Below are positions 44,474-53,267 of a DNA stretch of 64,000 nt, piece by piece. Source of the DNA: JAGVSR01 sp964589785 (lineage in GTDB: Bacteria > Pseudomonadota > Alphaproteobacteria > Rhizobiales > Hyphomicrobiaceae); contig CAZPUQ010000010.1 in NCBI GenBank assembly GCA_964589785.1, forward strand, positions 1 through 64,000, in the 5' to 3' direction. The stretch's first letter is position 1, and every line of letters starts with the position of its first letter. The translations under genes and the position numbers were made by a program. Below the pieces are notes generated by a model that made no database searches, was not told the DNA's origin, and saw only the letters and a program-made list of their open reading frames with translations.

Positions 44474-45758
44474 ATGACCACCTCCGCGGCCGGCGCCGGC
44501 AGAGAGACCATCGGGCCGATGCTCACCATCGGCCTCCTCTTCTTCATCTTCGGCTTCGTGACGTGGCTCAACGGGCCGCTCATTACGTTCGTGAAGCTCG
44601 CCTTCGACCTCGACGACGTGAACGCCTTCCTGGTGCCGATGGCGTTCTACCTCTCCTACTTCTTTCTCGCGCTGCCCGCGTCCGCCGTCCTGCGCGCGAG
44701 CGGCATGAAACGGGGCATGGCGCTGGGCCTCCTCGTGATGGCGGCCGGCGCCGCATTATCCCGGCGCGCTCACCGGGCTCTTCGTCATCGGCACGGGTCT
44801 AGCGCTGCTGCAGACGGCGGCCAACCCGTACGTCAGCATCCTGGGGCCGATCGGCAGCGCGGCGCGGCGCATTGCGTTCATGGGCATCTGTAACAAGCTC
44901 GCCGGGCTGCTGGCGCCCCTCGTGTTCGGTGCGCTCGTTCTGCACGGGCTCGACGATTTCGCGGGCCGCGTGAAAGCGGCAGCGACGCCGGAGGCGCGCG
45001 AGGCGCTGCTCTCCGCCTTCGCGGGTCAGGTTTACGGGCCCTACCTGGCGATGGCGTTCCTGCTCGCGCTGCTCGCCGTCTTCATCCTGTGGTCGGCCCT
45101 GCCCGACATCGAGCCGGAGCATGCCAATGCGCACAGCGAGCCCGAAGCGGGCGACACGAGCCTCTTTGCCTTTCCGCACCTGTGGCTCGGCATCGTCGGG
45201 ATCTTCGCCTACGTCGGCGTGGAGGTGATGGCGGCCGACGCCATCGGCGTCTACGGGGAAGGCTTCGGCCTGCCTCTCGATGCCACGCGGCTCTTCACGT
45301 CGTACACGCTCTTTGCGATGCTGGTCGGCTATCTCGCGGGGCTTGTCCTGATCCCGCGCCACATCTCCCAGGAGCGCTATCTCGCCGTCTCCGCGGCCCT
45401 TGGAATCCTGCTCTGTCTTGGCGCCTATGCGACGCGCGGGCCGCTCTCGGTCGGCTTCATCGCCGCGCTCGGGTTTGCCAATGCGATGATGTGGCCGGCC
45501 ATCTTCCCCCTCGCCATCCGTGGCCTCGGCCGGCACACGGAGACGGGATCGGCGCTGCTCATCATGGCGGTCGCGGGCGGTGCGATCCTGCCGTGGCTGT
45601 TCGCGCTCCTGAAGCGGCACGTCGATTTCCAGCTCGCCTACGTGGCGCTTGCGGTGCCGGCCTATCTCTTTCTGCTCTATTTCGGTGTGCGCGGTCACCG
45701 CAGTCCGGCGGCATCGGACGTGCGCCCGGCAGGGAGTTGGGATAAAAGCCGCCCATGA
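44474..45758 (+). pseudogene. Sugar MFS transporter (FucP family) with a frameshift
   Basis: Two overlapping frames together encode one FucP-type sugar:proton symporter. The first frame (from ATG 44474) runs through membrane helices to LGLLVMAAGAA; at about 44753-44757 the frame must change, after which the second frame gives the continuous family sequence YPGALTGLFVIGTGLALLQ, TAANPYVSILGP, MGICNKLAGLLAPL and the rest to the stop at 45758. One extra base (or two missing) in GCCGCATTATCCC explains the shift; there is no homopolymer. No other damage is seen, so the lesion is recent or an assembly error. It overlaps the next gene by four bases (ATGA). Confidence 0.85.
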
Positions 45759-46408
45759 GCTGGGGCAAGGGCGACGAGACAGGGCCGAAGCGCGGCTACC
45801 ATCACGGCAACCTGCGGGAAGCCCTGATCAAGGCCGCGCTCGACCTCATCTCGAACAAGGGGCCGGCCGGGTTCACGTTTGCGGAAGCGGCGCGCGCGGC
45901 CGGAGTGTCACCCGCCGCCCCCTATCGTCATTTCCGCGACCGCGATGCCTTGATCGCCGACGTAGCGCGGCAAGGCTTTGTGGCATTCGCGGCCGCGCTC
46001 GATGCCGCGTGGGGGGCGGGCAGACCCGACCCGCGCACGGCGTTCGAGCGCGTCGGGCGCGCCTATCTACAGTTCGCGCGCACGGAGCCCGCCTACTACG
46101 CGGCGATGTTCGAGAGCGGGCTCGCCGGCGCCGACTACCCCGAGATGGCGCTGGAGGGCGATCGGGCGCTCGCCATCCTCCGCTCCGCCTGCGAGGCGCT
46201 TCTCGACACCATGCCGAAGGAGAGGCGTCCGCCGGCGATGATGGTGGCGCTGCACGTCTGGTCGATGGCGCATGGTATCGCCTCGCTGTTTGCCCGCGGT
46301 GACCGCGCGCGCCGGCCCATTCCCATGTCGCCGGAGGATCTGCTCGAGGCCGCGACCCTCATCTATCTCGATGGGCTCGGCGTGCCGGCGCGCAGCACGC
46401 CGCGATAG
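45755..46408 (+). CDS. TetR/AcrR family transcriptional regulator
   Basis: Repressor-type regulator of 217 residues. N-terminal helix-turn-helix: LREALIKAALDLISNKGP, FTFAEAARAAGVSPAAPYRHF. The ligand domain has the WHG-type C-terminus (ALHVWSMAHGIASLF). Its ATG overlaps the stop of the sugar transporter gene (ATGA), so it was translated from the same message and probably controls the transporter. The transporter frameshift could leave it orphaned. Confidence 0.92.
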   Translation: MSWGKGDETGPKRGYHHGNLREALIKAALDLISNKGPAGFTFAEAARAAGVSPAAPYRHFRDRDALIADVARQGFVAFAAALDAAWGAGRPDPRTAFERVGRAYLQFARTEPAYYAAMFESGLAGADYPEMALEGDRALAILRSACEALLDTMPKERRPPAMMVALHVWSMAHGIASLFARGDRARRPIPMSPEDLLEAATLIYLDGLGVPARSTPR

Positions 46409-46481
46409 GGTCGCGCGCCTAGATCAGGATGCCCGAAATTCGTCGACCGGCCTCTTGACGCCTGGCCGGAGCGGGTCCACA

Positions 46482-46508
46482 TATGTGAATGTAATGAACA
46501 TTCACATA
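46482..46508. promoter_or_regulatory. Perfect palindromic operator upstream of DUF2852 gene
   Basis: Perfect 11-base arms TATGTGAATGT and ACATTCACATA separated by AATGA. It lies 30 bases before the DUF2852 start in an otherwise GC-rich region, with a possible -35 (TTGACG) at 46455-46460. Shape fits a dimeric repressor or activator such as a TetR, MarR or PadR protein; the TetR gene just upstream is a possible source. Confidence 0.7.
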
Positions 46509-46537
46509 GATTTGGCCGGCAAGGGAGTGAGGGTGCG

Positions 46538-46975
46538 ATGAACGAGATGGTCATGAAACTCGACGAATGGGGACGGCCTGCGTGGCTGACCCTGATGGTC
46601 GTCAGTTTCATCCTGTTCTGGCCCGTTGGGCTCGCGGTTCTGGCTTTTCTTCTCTGGAGTGGACGCATGGGATGCGGATGGAGCGGTAGGAACGGCAACT
46701 GGTCGGCCCGCATGGCCGACAGGATGGATCGCAAGGCGAAGGCCTGGGGCGGCGAGTTCCGCGGCTTCGGCGGTCCTTCGAGCGGCAATCGCGCCTTCGA
46801 CGAGTATCGCGAGGCGACGCTGAGGCGGCTGGAGGAGGAGCAGCGCGAGTTCCGCGAGTTCCTCGACAACCTGCGTCACGCCAAGGACCGCGCCGAGTTC
46901 GACCAGTTCATGGCCGAGCGCAAGACCCGCACGGCGACGGACGGCGACAACGGCGGCAGCCCGCAGGCGGCCTGA
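46538..46975 (+). CDS. DUF2852 family membrane protein
   Basis: Protein of 145 residues. One N-terminal membrane segment (LTLMVVSFILFWPVGLAVLA) follows the short motif WGRPAW. A glycine- and tryptophan-rich linker with MGCGWSG leads to a charged coiled-coil (FDEYREATLRRLEEEQREFR). Matches the DUF2852 pattern seen in Hyphomicrobiales. GAGGG lies before ATG 46538. It is a single-gene unit with its own operator candidate and terminator. Function unknown. Confidence 0.85.
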   Translation: MNEMVMKLDEWGRPAWLTLMVVSFILFWPVGLAVLAFLLWSGRMGCGWSGRNGNWSARMADRMDRKAKAWGGEFRGFGGPSSGNRAFDEYREATLRRLEEEQREFREFLDNLRHAKDRAEFDQFMAERKTRTATDGDNGGSPQAA

Positions 46976-47013
46976 GCTTCTTGCGAGGCTGCGGGCTGAA
47001 CAACGTGAATGGA

Positions 47014-47045
47014 GGACCTGCGCGGAACCGCGCAGGTCCTTTTTT
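47014..47045 (+). terminator. Rho-independent terminator of DUF2852 gene
   Basis: Perfect 12-base-pair stem GGACCTGCGCGG / CCGCGCAGGTCC with two-base nominal loop AA, followed by six T residues. Confidence 0.95.
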
Positions 47046-47147
47046 GTGTGCGCCGTCGCCTTGCACGGTCGCGAATAGTTTGCACGTCGCATGACCTCTC
47101 GCCGCCCCACTTTTCCCGTCGCCGAAAACGGCTATGGTCCGGCCAGC

Positions 47148-47996
47148 ATGACCCACGACGCCAAGACCACATCACAACGCGAGCATCCCGACCATCGCCA
47201 CATCGCGGGCGGTCTCGATATCATCGGCGATGTGCATGGCTGCGCGGCCGAGCTGCAGGCGCTTTTGCACAAGCTCGGCTACGAGGCCCGCCTGTTCGGC
47301 TCCGGCGAGGGTCGCCGCGCCCATGTCCGCACGCCGCCGGGCCGCCGCGCCGTGTTCGTCGGCGACCTCGTCGACCGCGGTCCCGCCGCGCCCGACGTCC
47401 TGCGGCTCGTGCTGGCGCTGGCGGCCGAGGGCCAGTCGCTCTGCGTGCCGGGCAACCACGACGTGAAGTTCGTGCGCTGGCTGCAGGGCCGCCAGGTGAA
47501 GCTGACCCACGGCCTCGACCGCACGGCGCACCAGTTCGAGAGTGAGGGCGCGGCGTTCCGCGCGCACGTGCGGACGTATCTCGAACGGCTGCCGATCCAC
47601 CTCTGGCTCGACGGTGGCGCGCTGGCGGTGGCGCACGCGGGCATCCAGGACGACATGCTGGGGCGCGACACGGACAAGATCCGCTCGTTCTGCCTCTATG
47701 GCGAGACGTCGGGGGAGCAGGACGAGCTGGGCCTGCCCGTCCGCTATCACTGGGCGGCGGAGTACCGGGGCCGCACCGCGGTCGTCTACGGCCACACGCC
47801 GGTGCCCGATGCCGACTGGATCAACAGCACGCTGTGCATCGATACGGGATGCTGCTTCGGCGGCAAGCTGACGGCGCTGCGCTGGCCGGACCGCGAGATC
47901 GTGTCGGTGCCCGCAGGCGCCGCCTATGCGCAATCACGCCGGCCGTTCGGGCATCCACCCCTGCGGCCAGGTGCTGCGCCGTTGGCGGGATCGTGA
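47148..47996 (+). CDS. Metallophosphoesterase, PrpE/ApaH-like
   Basis: Calcineurin-type phosphoesterase of about 282 residues. Motifs in order: DIIGDVHGCAAELQALL, VFVGDLVDRGPA, CVPGNHDVKFVRWL, AVAHAGIQDDM and VYGHTPVPDADW. This set matches PrpE-like diadenosine tetraphosphatases and the phosphatase part of Pnkp. The ATG at 47148 is chosen by family length; ATG 47091 is possible. Substrate not determinable. It converges on the caspase-like gene. Confidence 0.88.
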   Translation: MTHDAKTTSQREHPDHRHIAGGLDIIGDVHGCAAELQALLHKLGYEARLFGSGEGRRAHVRTPPGRRAVFVGDLVDRGPAAPDVLRLVLALAAEGQSLCVPGNHDVKFVRWLQGRQVKLTHGLDRTAHQFESEGAAFRAHVRTYLERLPIHLWLDGGALAVAHAGIQDDMLGRDTDKIRSFCLYGETSGEQDELGLPVRYHWAAEYRGRTAVVYGHTPVPDADWINSTLCIDTGCCFGGKLTALRWPDREIVSVPAGAAYAQSRRPFGHPPLRPGAAPLAGS

Positions 47997-48017
47997 CAAC
48001 TGCCGGCGTCGCGCGAT

Positions 48018-49151
48018 CTACTTCGCGTGCGGTGTCTCGGGCGCCGCGGCTGCGAGGCCGAGTTCGGTCTCGAGGCGCCCGATCTCGCCTTTCAGCTCGG
48101 CGATATCGCGGCCGCGGTGCACGATGCCGAACTGGAGATCGGCAATCTCCTTGCTGAGCGTCCCGAGCTCGAGACTGTCGGAGATGGTCAGCTTCTTGCG
48201 CGAGAGCTGGTGGACCTTCTGCCAGTCGCGCTGTGTCTCCTGCTCCATCTGCTTCACGCGCTGCCGCAACTGCGTCAGCGCGGCCTGCGAGGCGACGGTC
48301 GCCGACCGCGACTTCGCCTCGATCTCCTGCTCGAGCTCCTTGACGCGGCCCTGCAACGCCTGCGCCTCGCCGGGCTTGGCGTTCGGATCGAAATAGAACT
48401 CGCCGGTCAGCGAGGAGTGATCCCACGGCACCTGCTGTCCGTCGGTCGCCGCGATGACGTCCTTGCGCACGTCGATCATGACGGAGGTGAGGTTGCGGTC
48501 CGGCTCGGACATGCGTTTGACGAGGGCTTCGGTGAAGGGCGAGTTCTCGCCCTTGCCGTCGAGCGCCACGTTGCCCGGCTGCGTGGAATAGGCGATGAAC
48601 GTTCCGACGCCGGCGTCGATCTGGGCCAGGCCCTTGCCCACGCTCGCCGAGCGCGTGCCCATCGTTCGCGCGAGGCTGCGCGACAAGGGATTGTCGCGGC
48701 AGGCATCGAGGAAGACGACGTTGGTCTTGTCCTCGCGCCCGAGCTCCATCTGCTTCAAGACGAAATCGACGCGGACGGCCTCGAATTCCAAATCGCGCTC
48801 TTTCGCGAGCTTGGCGTCGACGGGCACGAGATAGTTCTGCCCCGCCACCTGCAGGCCATGACCGGCGTAGAAGAACACCGCCGCATCCGCGCCCTCGAGC
48901 AGCGAGGAGAAGTCGCGCAGCACGACGTCGGTCTCCGCCTTCGTCCGGTCGAGCCCGACGAGGACCTCGAACCCGAGCGCACGCAGCCTGTCCGCGACGT
49001 CGCGCGCGTCGTTGGCGGGGTTCGGCAGAGGCGGCGCGTGCGTGTAGGCGGAATTGCCGATGATGAGCGCGACGCGCTTTCCCGCAGCGGCCGGTCCGGC
49101 GAGCGCCGCGGCCAGAACCAAGGCAACGCAAAGTCGAAGGAACGCGAGCAT
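48018..49151 (-). CDS. Exported caspase-family (C14) protease with coiled-coil tail
   Basis: Protein of 377 residues. Signal peptide (FLRLCVALVLAAALAGPAAA) precedes a caspase-like domain (about 25-250): GKRVALIIGNSAYTHAPPLP, catalytic histidine in FFYAGHGLQV and catalytic cysteine in VVFLDACRDNPLSR. The tail (about 270-370) is a coiled coil (LQGRVKELEQEIEAK; KEIADLQFGIVHRGRDI). Domains of this type (orthocaspases) cleave after basic residues; some act in stress or defence, others in the envelope. The signal peptide argues for a periplasmic role here. It is separate from the bio operon by 77 bases. Confidence 0.9.
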   Translation of the reverse strand: MLAFLRLCVALVLAAALAGPAAAGKRVALIIGNSAYTHAPPLPNPANDARDVADRLRALGFEVLVGLDRTKAETDVVLRDFSSLLEGADAAVFFYAGHGLQVAGQNYLVPVDAKLAKERDLEFEAVRVDFVLKQMELGREDKTNVVFLDACRDNPLSRSLARTMGTRSASVGKGLAQIDAGVGTFIAYSTQPGNVALDGKGENSPFTEALVKRMSEPDRNLTSVMIDVRKDVIAATDGQQVPWDHSSLTGEFYFDPNAKPGEAQALQGRVKELEQEIEAKSRSATVASQAALTQLRQRVKQMEQETQRDWQKVHQLSRKKLTISDSLELGTLSKEIADLQFGIVHRGRDIAELKGEIGRLETELGLAAAAPETPHAK

Positions 49152-49227
49152 GACACCCCCCAGATGGCCGATCGTGGGGGCGAGCCAAGACCAAGATTGC
49201 GACGAAAAGGGGGAGGTCGTCGTTTCG

Positions 49228-50205
49228 TCAGATCTCGTAGATGAGGGCGCCGCCGGTCAGCCCCGCCCCGGCCGCGCACAACAGGAGCTTGTCGCCGGCC
49301 TTGAGTTCGGCGGCCGCGGCATTGAGGGAGAGCGTGAGCGGGATCGTCGCCGCCGAGCTGTTGCCGTATTCGGCCACGCTCGACAACATATGCTCGTCCC
49401 CGATGTGAAGCTTCTTCTGCACGGCGCCGATGATGCGCGCGTTGGCCTGATGCGGCACGCAGTAGCGGATGTCGCCGATAGTGAGGCCCGCCTCGGCAAG
49501 CGCCCTCCCGGCGGTGGTGGCCATCATCTCGACCGCCTTGGCGAAGACCGCGCGCCCGTCGCGGATCTGCATCAGTGTCTCGGCGGGGTCGCGGACGGCG
49601 CAGAACGGCCGGCGGCTGCCGCCCGCCGGAATCTGGATCAGGTCGTAGCTTGCGCCGTCGGTGGCGAGGGTGAGGCCGCGGATGCCGCTCGTCCGGCGTG
49701 CGTCGGGAGCGACGAGAACCGCACCGGCGGCATCGGCGAACAGGATGACGCTCGCCCGTTCGTCCGGGTTCGTGCGCCGGGAGAGGATGTTCGCGGCGAT
49801 GACGAGGACCGCCTTGCCGTGGATGCGCGCGAAGCCGTCCGCATAGGCAAGCGCGTGCAGGAAGCCGCTGCACGCGCCGGCCATATCGATGCCGCCCGCT
49901 CCGTCGAGGCCGAGACGGTGGGCGACGAGTGGTGCGCTGGGCGGCAGCAAATGATCGGGCGTCGAGGTCGCGAGGATGATGAGGCCGACGCGCCCGCGGT
50001 CGAATCCGGCCTGCGACAGCGCCATCTCGCCCGCCGCGACCGCCATGTCGGACAAGGCCTCGTCGGGGGCCGCGTAGCGGCGCTCGCGGATGCCCGTGCG
50101 GCGCAGGATCCAGCCATCCTCCAGCCCGAGCCGCGCCTCGAGCTCGGCATTCCCGACGCGGCGTGCGGGGGCGTAATGGCCGGCGGCGAGGATCGTGGAA
50201 CCCAT
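49228..50205 (-). CDS. bioZ: BioZ, FabH-like beta-ketoacyl-ACP synthase III for pimelate synthesis
   Basis: Condensing enzyme of 325 residues at the 3' end of the biotin operon. The Cys-His-Asn triad is seen in MAGACSGFLHALAY, YCVPHQANARI and YGNSSAATIPL. By sequence alone it resembles FabH; its place after bioA in bioBFDAZ makes it BioZ, which condenses glutaryl-CoA with malonyl-ACP to start the pimeloyl chain in Hyphomicrobiales lacking a BioC-BioH route. It begins 38 bases after the bioA stop. Confidence 0.9.
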   Translation of the reverse strand: MGSTILAAGHYAPARRVGNAELEARLGLEDGWILRRTGIRERRYAAPDEALSDMAVAAGEMALSQAGFDRGRVGLIILATSTPDHLLPPSAPLVAHRLGLDGAGGIDMAGACSGFLHALAYADGFARIHGKAVLVIAANILSRRTNPDERASVILFADAAGAVLVAPDARRTSGIRGLTLATDGASYDLIQIPAGGSRRPFCAVRDPAETLMQIRDGRAVFAKAVEMMATTAGRALAEAGLTIGDIRYCVPHQANARIIGAVQKKLHIGDEHMLSSVAEYGNSSAATIPLTLSLNAAAAELKAGDKLLLCAAGAGLTGGALIYEI

Positions 50206-50242
50206 GTCGGTCCTTTGGATGGCGCGGATGGACGGCTGCCGG

Positions 50243-51514
50243 TCAGAGAGCGGCGCTGGCGGCCTTCAGGATCGCCGTATAGACGCGGTCGAGATCGGCG
50301 CTGGTCGTGCAGTACGGGGGCATCACGTAGATCGTATTGCCGAGCGGCCGAAGCAGGAGTCCCGCTGCGAGGAGATGTTCGTAGAGCCTCGGGCCGATGC
50401 CCGCAAGATAGCCTGCGTCCGGAACGGCGATGTCGGCGGCAGCAATCGTGCCGATCCGGCGCACGTTGGTAAACCGGTCGTCGTCGCGGAGCTTGTCGAG
50501 GTAGGCCGCCTGGCGTTCGGCGAGCGTCGCGATGCGGTCGGCGACGGGCTCCGTCAGCCAGACGTCGAGGTTCGCCGCGGCCGCCGCGCACGCGATCGGG
50601 TTCGCCGTGTAGCTGGAGGAGTGGAAGAAGGTCTTGCTGCGATCGGTCGAATAGTGGGCGTCGAAGATTGGCCGCGTCGCAAGTGTCGCCGCCAGGCCGA
50701 TGGCGCCGCCCGTGAGGCCCTTGGCGACACAGAGGATGTCGGGCGTGATGCCGGCCCGCTCGCAGGCGAACACCGTGCCGGTGCGGCCGAACCCCGTCAT
50801 GACCTCGTCGGCAATGAAGAGGGCGCCATGGCGCCGGGCAATGGCGTGGAGGCGGGCGAGAACGTGCGGCGGGTAGATCAGCATGCCGCCCGCGCCGAGG
50901 ATCAGCGGCTCCAGGATCAGGGCGGCTGCGGGCGTCTCGGCCATGACGGCTTCCAGCGCGGCATATGTCATGTCCTCGCGACCGCTCGCGGGGAACGGCA
51001 GTCGGGCGACGTCGAACAGCAGCGGCTCGTAGGGCGCATTGAAGAGGCTGCGCGCGCCGGCCGACATCGTGCCGATCGTATCGCCGTGATAGGCGTGATC
51101 GAACGCGACGATGCGCGTGCGCGGGTCCCCGATGTGGCGCCAGTAGCCGAGCGCCATCTTGATGCCGACCTCGACGGCCGTCGAGCCGCTGTCGGAATAG
51201 AACACGTGCGCGAGCTCGTCATTGCCGAAGCTCAGCGCGGCGAGCCGCAAGAGCTTCTCGGCCGCGTCTTCCGCCGGTGCATGCGTGAAGCCTGCGAAGA
51301 TGACCTGGTCGAGCCGGTCGGCCTGGCGTCGGATCGCATCCATGATCGGCGGGTGGCGGTGGCCATGCGTGATGACCCACCACGACGAGATGCCGTCGAA
51401 TATGCGTCGCCCGTCCTCTGCCGTCAGGTAGGCCCCGTCCGCAGACGCGATGCGGACCGGCGGCGGTGCCACGGCGTGCTGCGTGAAGGGGTGCCAGATG
51501 GCCGACTGGCTCAA
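50243..51514 (-). CDS. bioA: Adenosylmethionine-8-amino-7-oxononanoate transaminase
   Basis: PLP aminotransferase that makes 7,8-diaminopelargonate using S-adenosylmethionine as amino donor. Protein of 423 residues. The start is TTG, overlapping the bioD stop (TTGA), with GGAGG upstream; the first residues SQSAIWHPFTQH are the family start. The PLP lysine is in LCVAKGLTGGAIG, with DEVMTGFGRTG and ISSWWVITHGHRHP also typical. Middle gene of the operon, translationally coupled to bioD. Confidence 0.95.
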   Translation of the reverse strand: MSQSAIWHPFTQHAVAPPPVRIASADGAYLTAEDGRRIFDGISSWWVITHGHRHPPIMDAIRRQADRLDQVIFAGFTHAPAEDAAEKLLRLAALSFGNDELAHVFYSDSGSTAVEVGIKMALGYWRHIGDPRTRIVAFDHAYHGDTIGTMSAGARSLFNAPYEPLLFDVARLPFPASGREDMTYAALEAVMAETPAAALILEPLILGAGGMLIYPPHVLARLHAIARRHGALFIADEVMTGFGRTGTVFACERAGITPDILCVAKGLTGGAIGLAATLATRPIFDAHYSTDRSKTFFHSSSYTANPIACAAAAANLDVWLTEPVADRIATLAERQAAYLDKLRDDDRFTNVRRIGTIAAADIAVPDAGYLAGIGPRLYEHLLAAGLLLRPLGNTIYVMPPYCTTSADLDRVYTAILKAASAAL

Positions 51515-52137
51515 GCGAAATCCTCCAGCCGGAAGTGAGCGGCGAACGCGTCGCGCAGCGAATGGGCATTGAGGACCGGCAGGTGCGGCAGCCGCCCGAG
51601 GATGCGGACCTCGCCCATCTCGGCAATCGTGCGCATGTTGTCGGAGTTCTCCTCGCCGACGAAGGTGATGCCCAGCAGCGGCACCTCGCGCATGCGCAGC
51701 GCGGCGATGGAGAGCAGCGAGTGGTTGATCGTGCCGATCGTCGTGCGCGCGACGAGGATCACCGGAAGATCCCATTTCGCATAGAGATCGAGCTGCAGGA
51801 ACTCGCGCGTGAGCGGCACCATCAGGCCGCCCGCTCCTTCGATGACGAGCGGGCCGTCGACGGACGGCAGCGTGAGCGTCGCGGGCGCGATGACGACGCC
51901 GTCGAGTTCTGCGGCCCGATGCGGCGACAGCGGTGCGTTGAGACGGTAGCCCTCGGGCAGGAGGCGGTCGGGCGCAAGACCCGAAAGACGCGCGACGGTC
52001 TCCGTGTCGCCCTCGGGAACGATGCCGCTCTGCACCGGCTTCCAGTAGTAGGCCCTGAGCGCGCCGGCGAGGGCGGCGGAGAACACCGTCTTGCCGACGT
52101 TGGTATCCGTTCCGCTGACGACAAAGCGCCGTGTCAT
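51511..52137 (-). CDS. bioD: Dethiobiotin synthetase
   Basis: ATP-dependent ring closure of diaminopelargonate with CO2. Protein of 208 residues. P-loop VSGTDTNVGKTVFSAAL, substrate loop YYWKPVQSG, and VIEGAGGLMVPL. ATG 52137 overlaps the bioF stop by four bases (ATGA). The open frame continues upstream inside bioF but is not part of the gene. Confidence 0.96.
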   Translation of the reverse strand: MTRRFVVSGTDTNVGKTVFSAALAGALRAYYWKPVQSGIVPEGDTETVARLSGLAPDRLLPEGYRLNAPLSPHRAAELDGVVIAPATLTLPSVDGPLVIEGAGGLMVPLTREFLQLDLYAKWDLPVILVARTTIGTINHSLLSIAALRMREVPLLGITFVGEENSDNMRTIAEMGEVRILGRLPHLPVLNAHSLRDAFAAHFRLEDFA

Positions 52138-53267
52138 GGGGCGATCCTCTCCAATTCCCTGGCGATGGCCGCGGCCAGCGAGGTCGTGGCCTCGGCACTC
52201 GCGTTCAACGTGAGGGAGACGCGCAGCCGCGCCGTCCCCTCGGGAACCGTCGGCGGGCGCACGGCCCGCACGTCGAAGCCTTGCTGCTGCAGGGCCTCGG
52301 CGATGGCAACGGCGCGGGCATCCGACCTGACGATCACGGGCTCGATCTGCGTGCCCGTCGGAGTGAGCCCGCATTGATCGTGCATCGCCTGTCCGAAGTG
52401 TGCGATGCGCTGCATCAGCGCCGCGCGCCGGTCGCCCGCGTCGGCGGCAAGCTTCAAGGCCGCACGGACGCCCGCAGCCATCAGCGGCGAGGGCGCCGTG
52501 GCATAGATGAAGGGCCGCGCGCGGTTGACGAGGAAATCGCGCAGGGTGCGCGGGGCGAGCACCAGGGCGCCCATGACGCCGAGCGCCTTGCCGCACGTGT
52601 GGAGGGAGATGACATGCGGCTGGCCTTCGAGCGCATGGCCGAGCCCGCGTCCCTCAGGACCGAACACGCCCGTCGCGTGGGCCTCGTCGATGACGAGGAC
52701 GGCATCGAGCTCCCGAGCGAGGCGGTCGAGCTCGGCGAGCGGCGCGGTGTCGCCCTCCATCGAATAGAGGCTTTCGACTGCGATCCAGACCCGACCCGTG
52801 CCGCCGCGGCCGCGCCACGCGCGGACGGCGTCGGCGACAGCCGTCACGTCGTTGTGGGCCGCCGCGACGTGCTCCGCCCGGCTCATACGCATGCCGTCGT
52901 GCACGCTGGCGTGGATCAGCTCGTCGTGGACGATGAGGTCCCCGCGCTGCGGCAGCGTGGCGAAGATCGCCGTGTTGGCCGCGAAGCCGCCGCCCATGTA
53001 GAGCGCCGTCTCGGCTCCAAAGAAGGCGGCCGCCTCGTCTTCCAGCGCCTCGTGCTCGGGGTCGTTGCCGCGCAGGAGCCGCGACCCGCCGGCGCCGACA
53101 GGAACGCCGCGCCGGCACGCCTCCGCGATCGCCACGGCGAGCTCCGGCGAGGCGCCAAGTCCCAGGTAGTCGTTGGACGAGAAATCGATGCCGCGGCGCG
53201 GCGCGAGCGCGCGCAGCCGCCCGCGCGCCGCGAGCGCCTTCAGTGCGCGCTCGTGGCCGTCGTGCAT
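52134..53267 (-). CDS. bioF: 8-amino-7-oxononanoate synthase
   Basis: PLP enzyme condensing pimeloyl thioester with L-alanine. Protein of 377 residues. FSSNDYLGLGASPEL near the N-terminus, VIDEAHATGVFG for the cofactor aspartate, and the PLP lysine in SLHTCGKALGVMG. The start at 53267 overlaps the end of bioB by 28 bases; an ATG at 53306 is an alternative. No close Shine-Dalgarno is seen, which suits translational coupling to bioB. Confidence 0.95.
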   Translation of the reverse strand: MHDGHERALKALAARGRLRALAPRRGIDFSSNDYLGLGASPELAVAIAEACRRGVPVGAGGSRLLRGNDPEHEALEDEAAAFFGAETALYMGGGFAANTAIFATLPQRGDLIVHDELIHASVHDGMRMSRAEHVAAAHNDVTAVADAVRAWRGRGGTGRVWIAVESLYSMEGDTAPLAELDRLARELDAVLVIDEAHATGVFGPEGRGLGHALEGQPHVISLHTCGKALGVMGALVLAPRTLRDFLVNRARPFIYATAPSPLMAAGVRAALKLAADAGDRRAALMQRIAHFGQAMHDQCGLTPTGTQIEPVIVRSDARAVAIAEALQQQGFDVRAVRPPTVPEGTARLRVSLTLNASAEATTSLAAAIARELERIAP

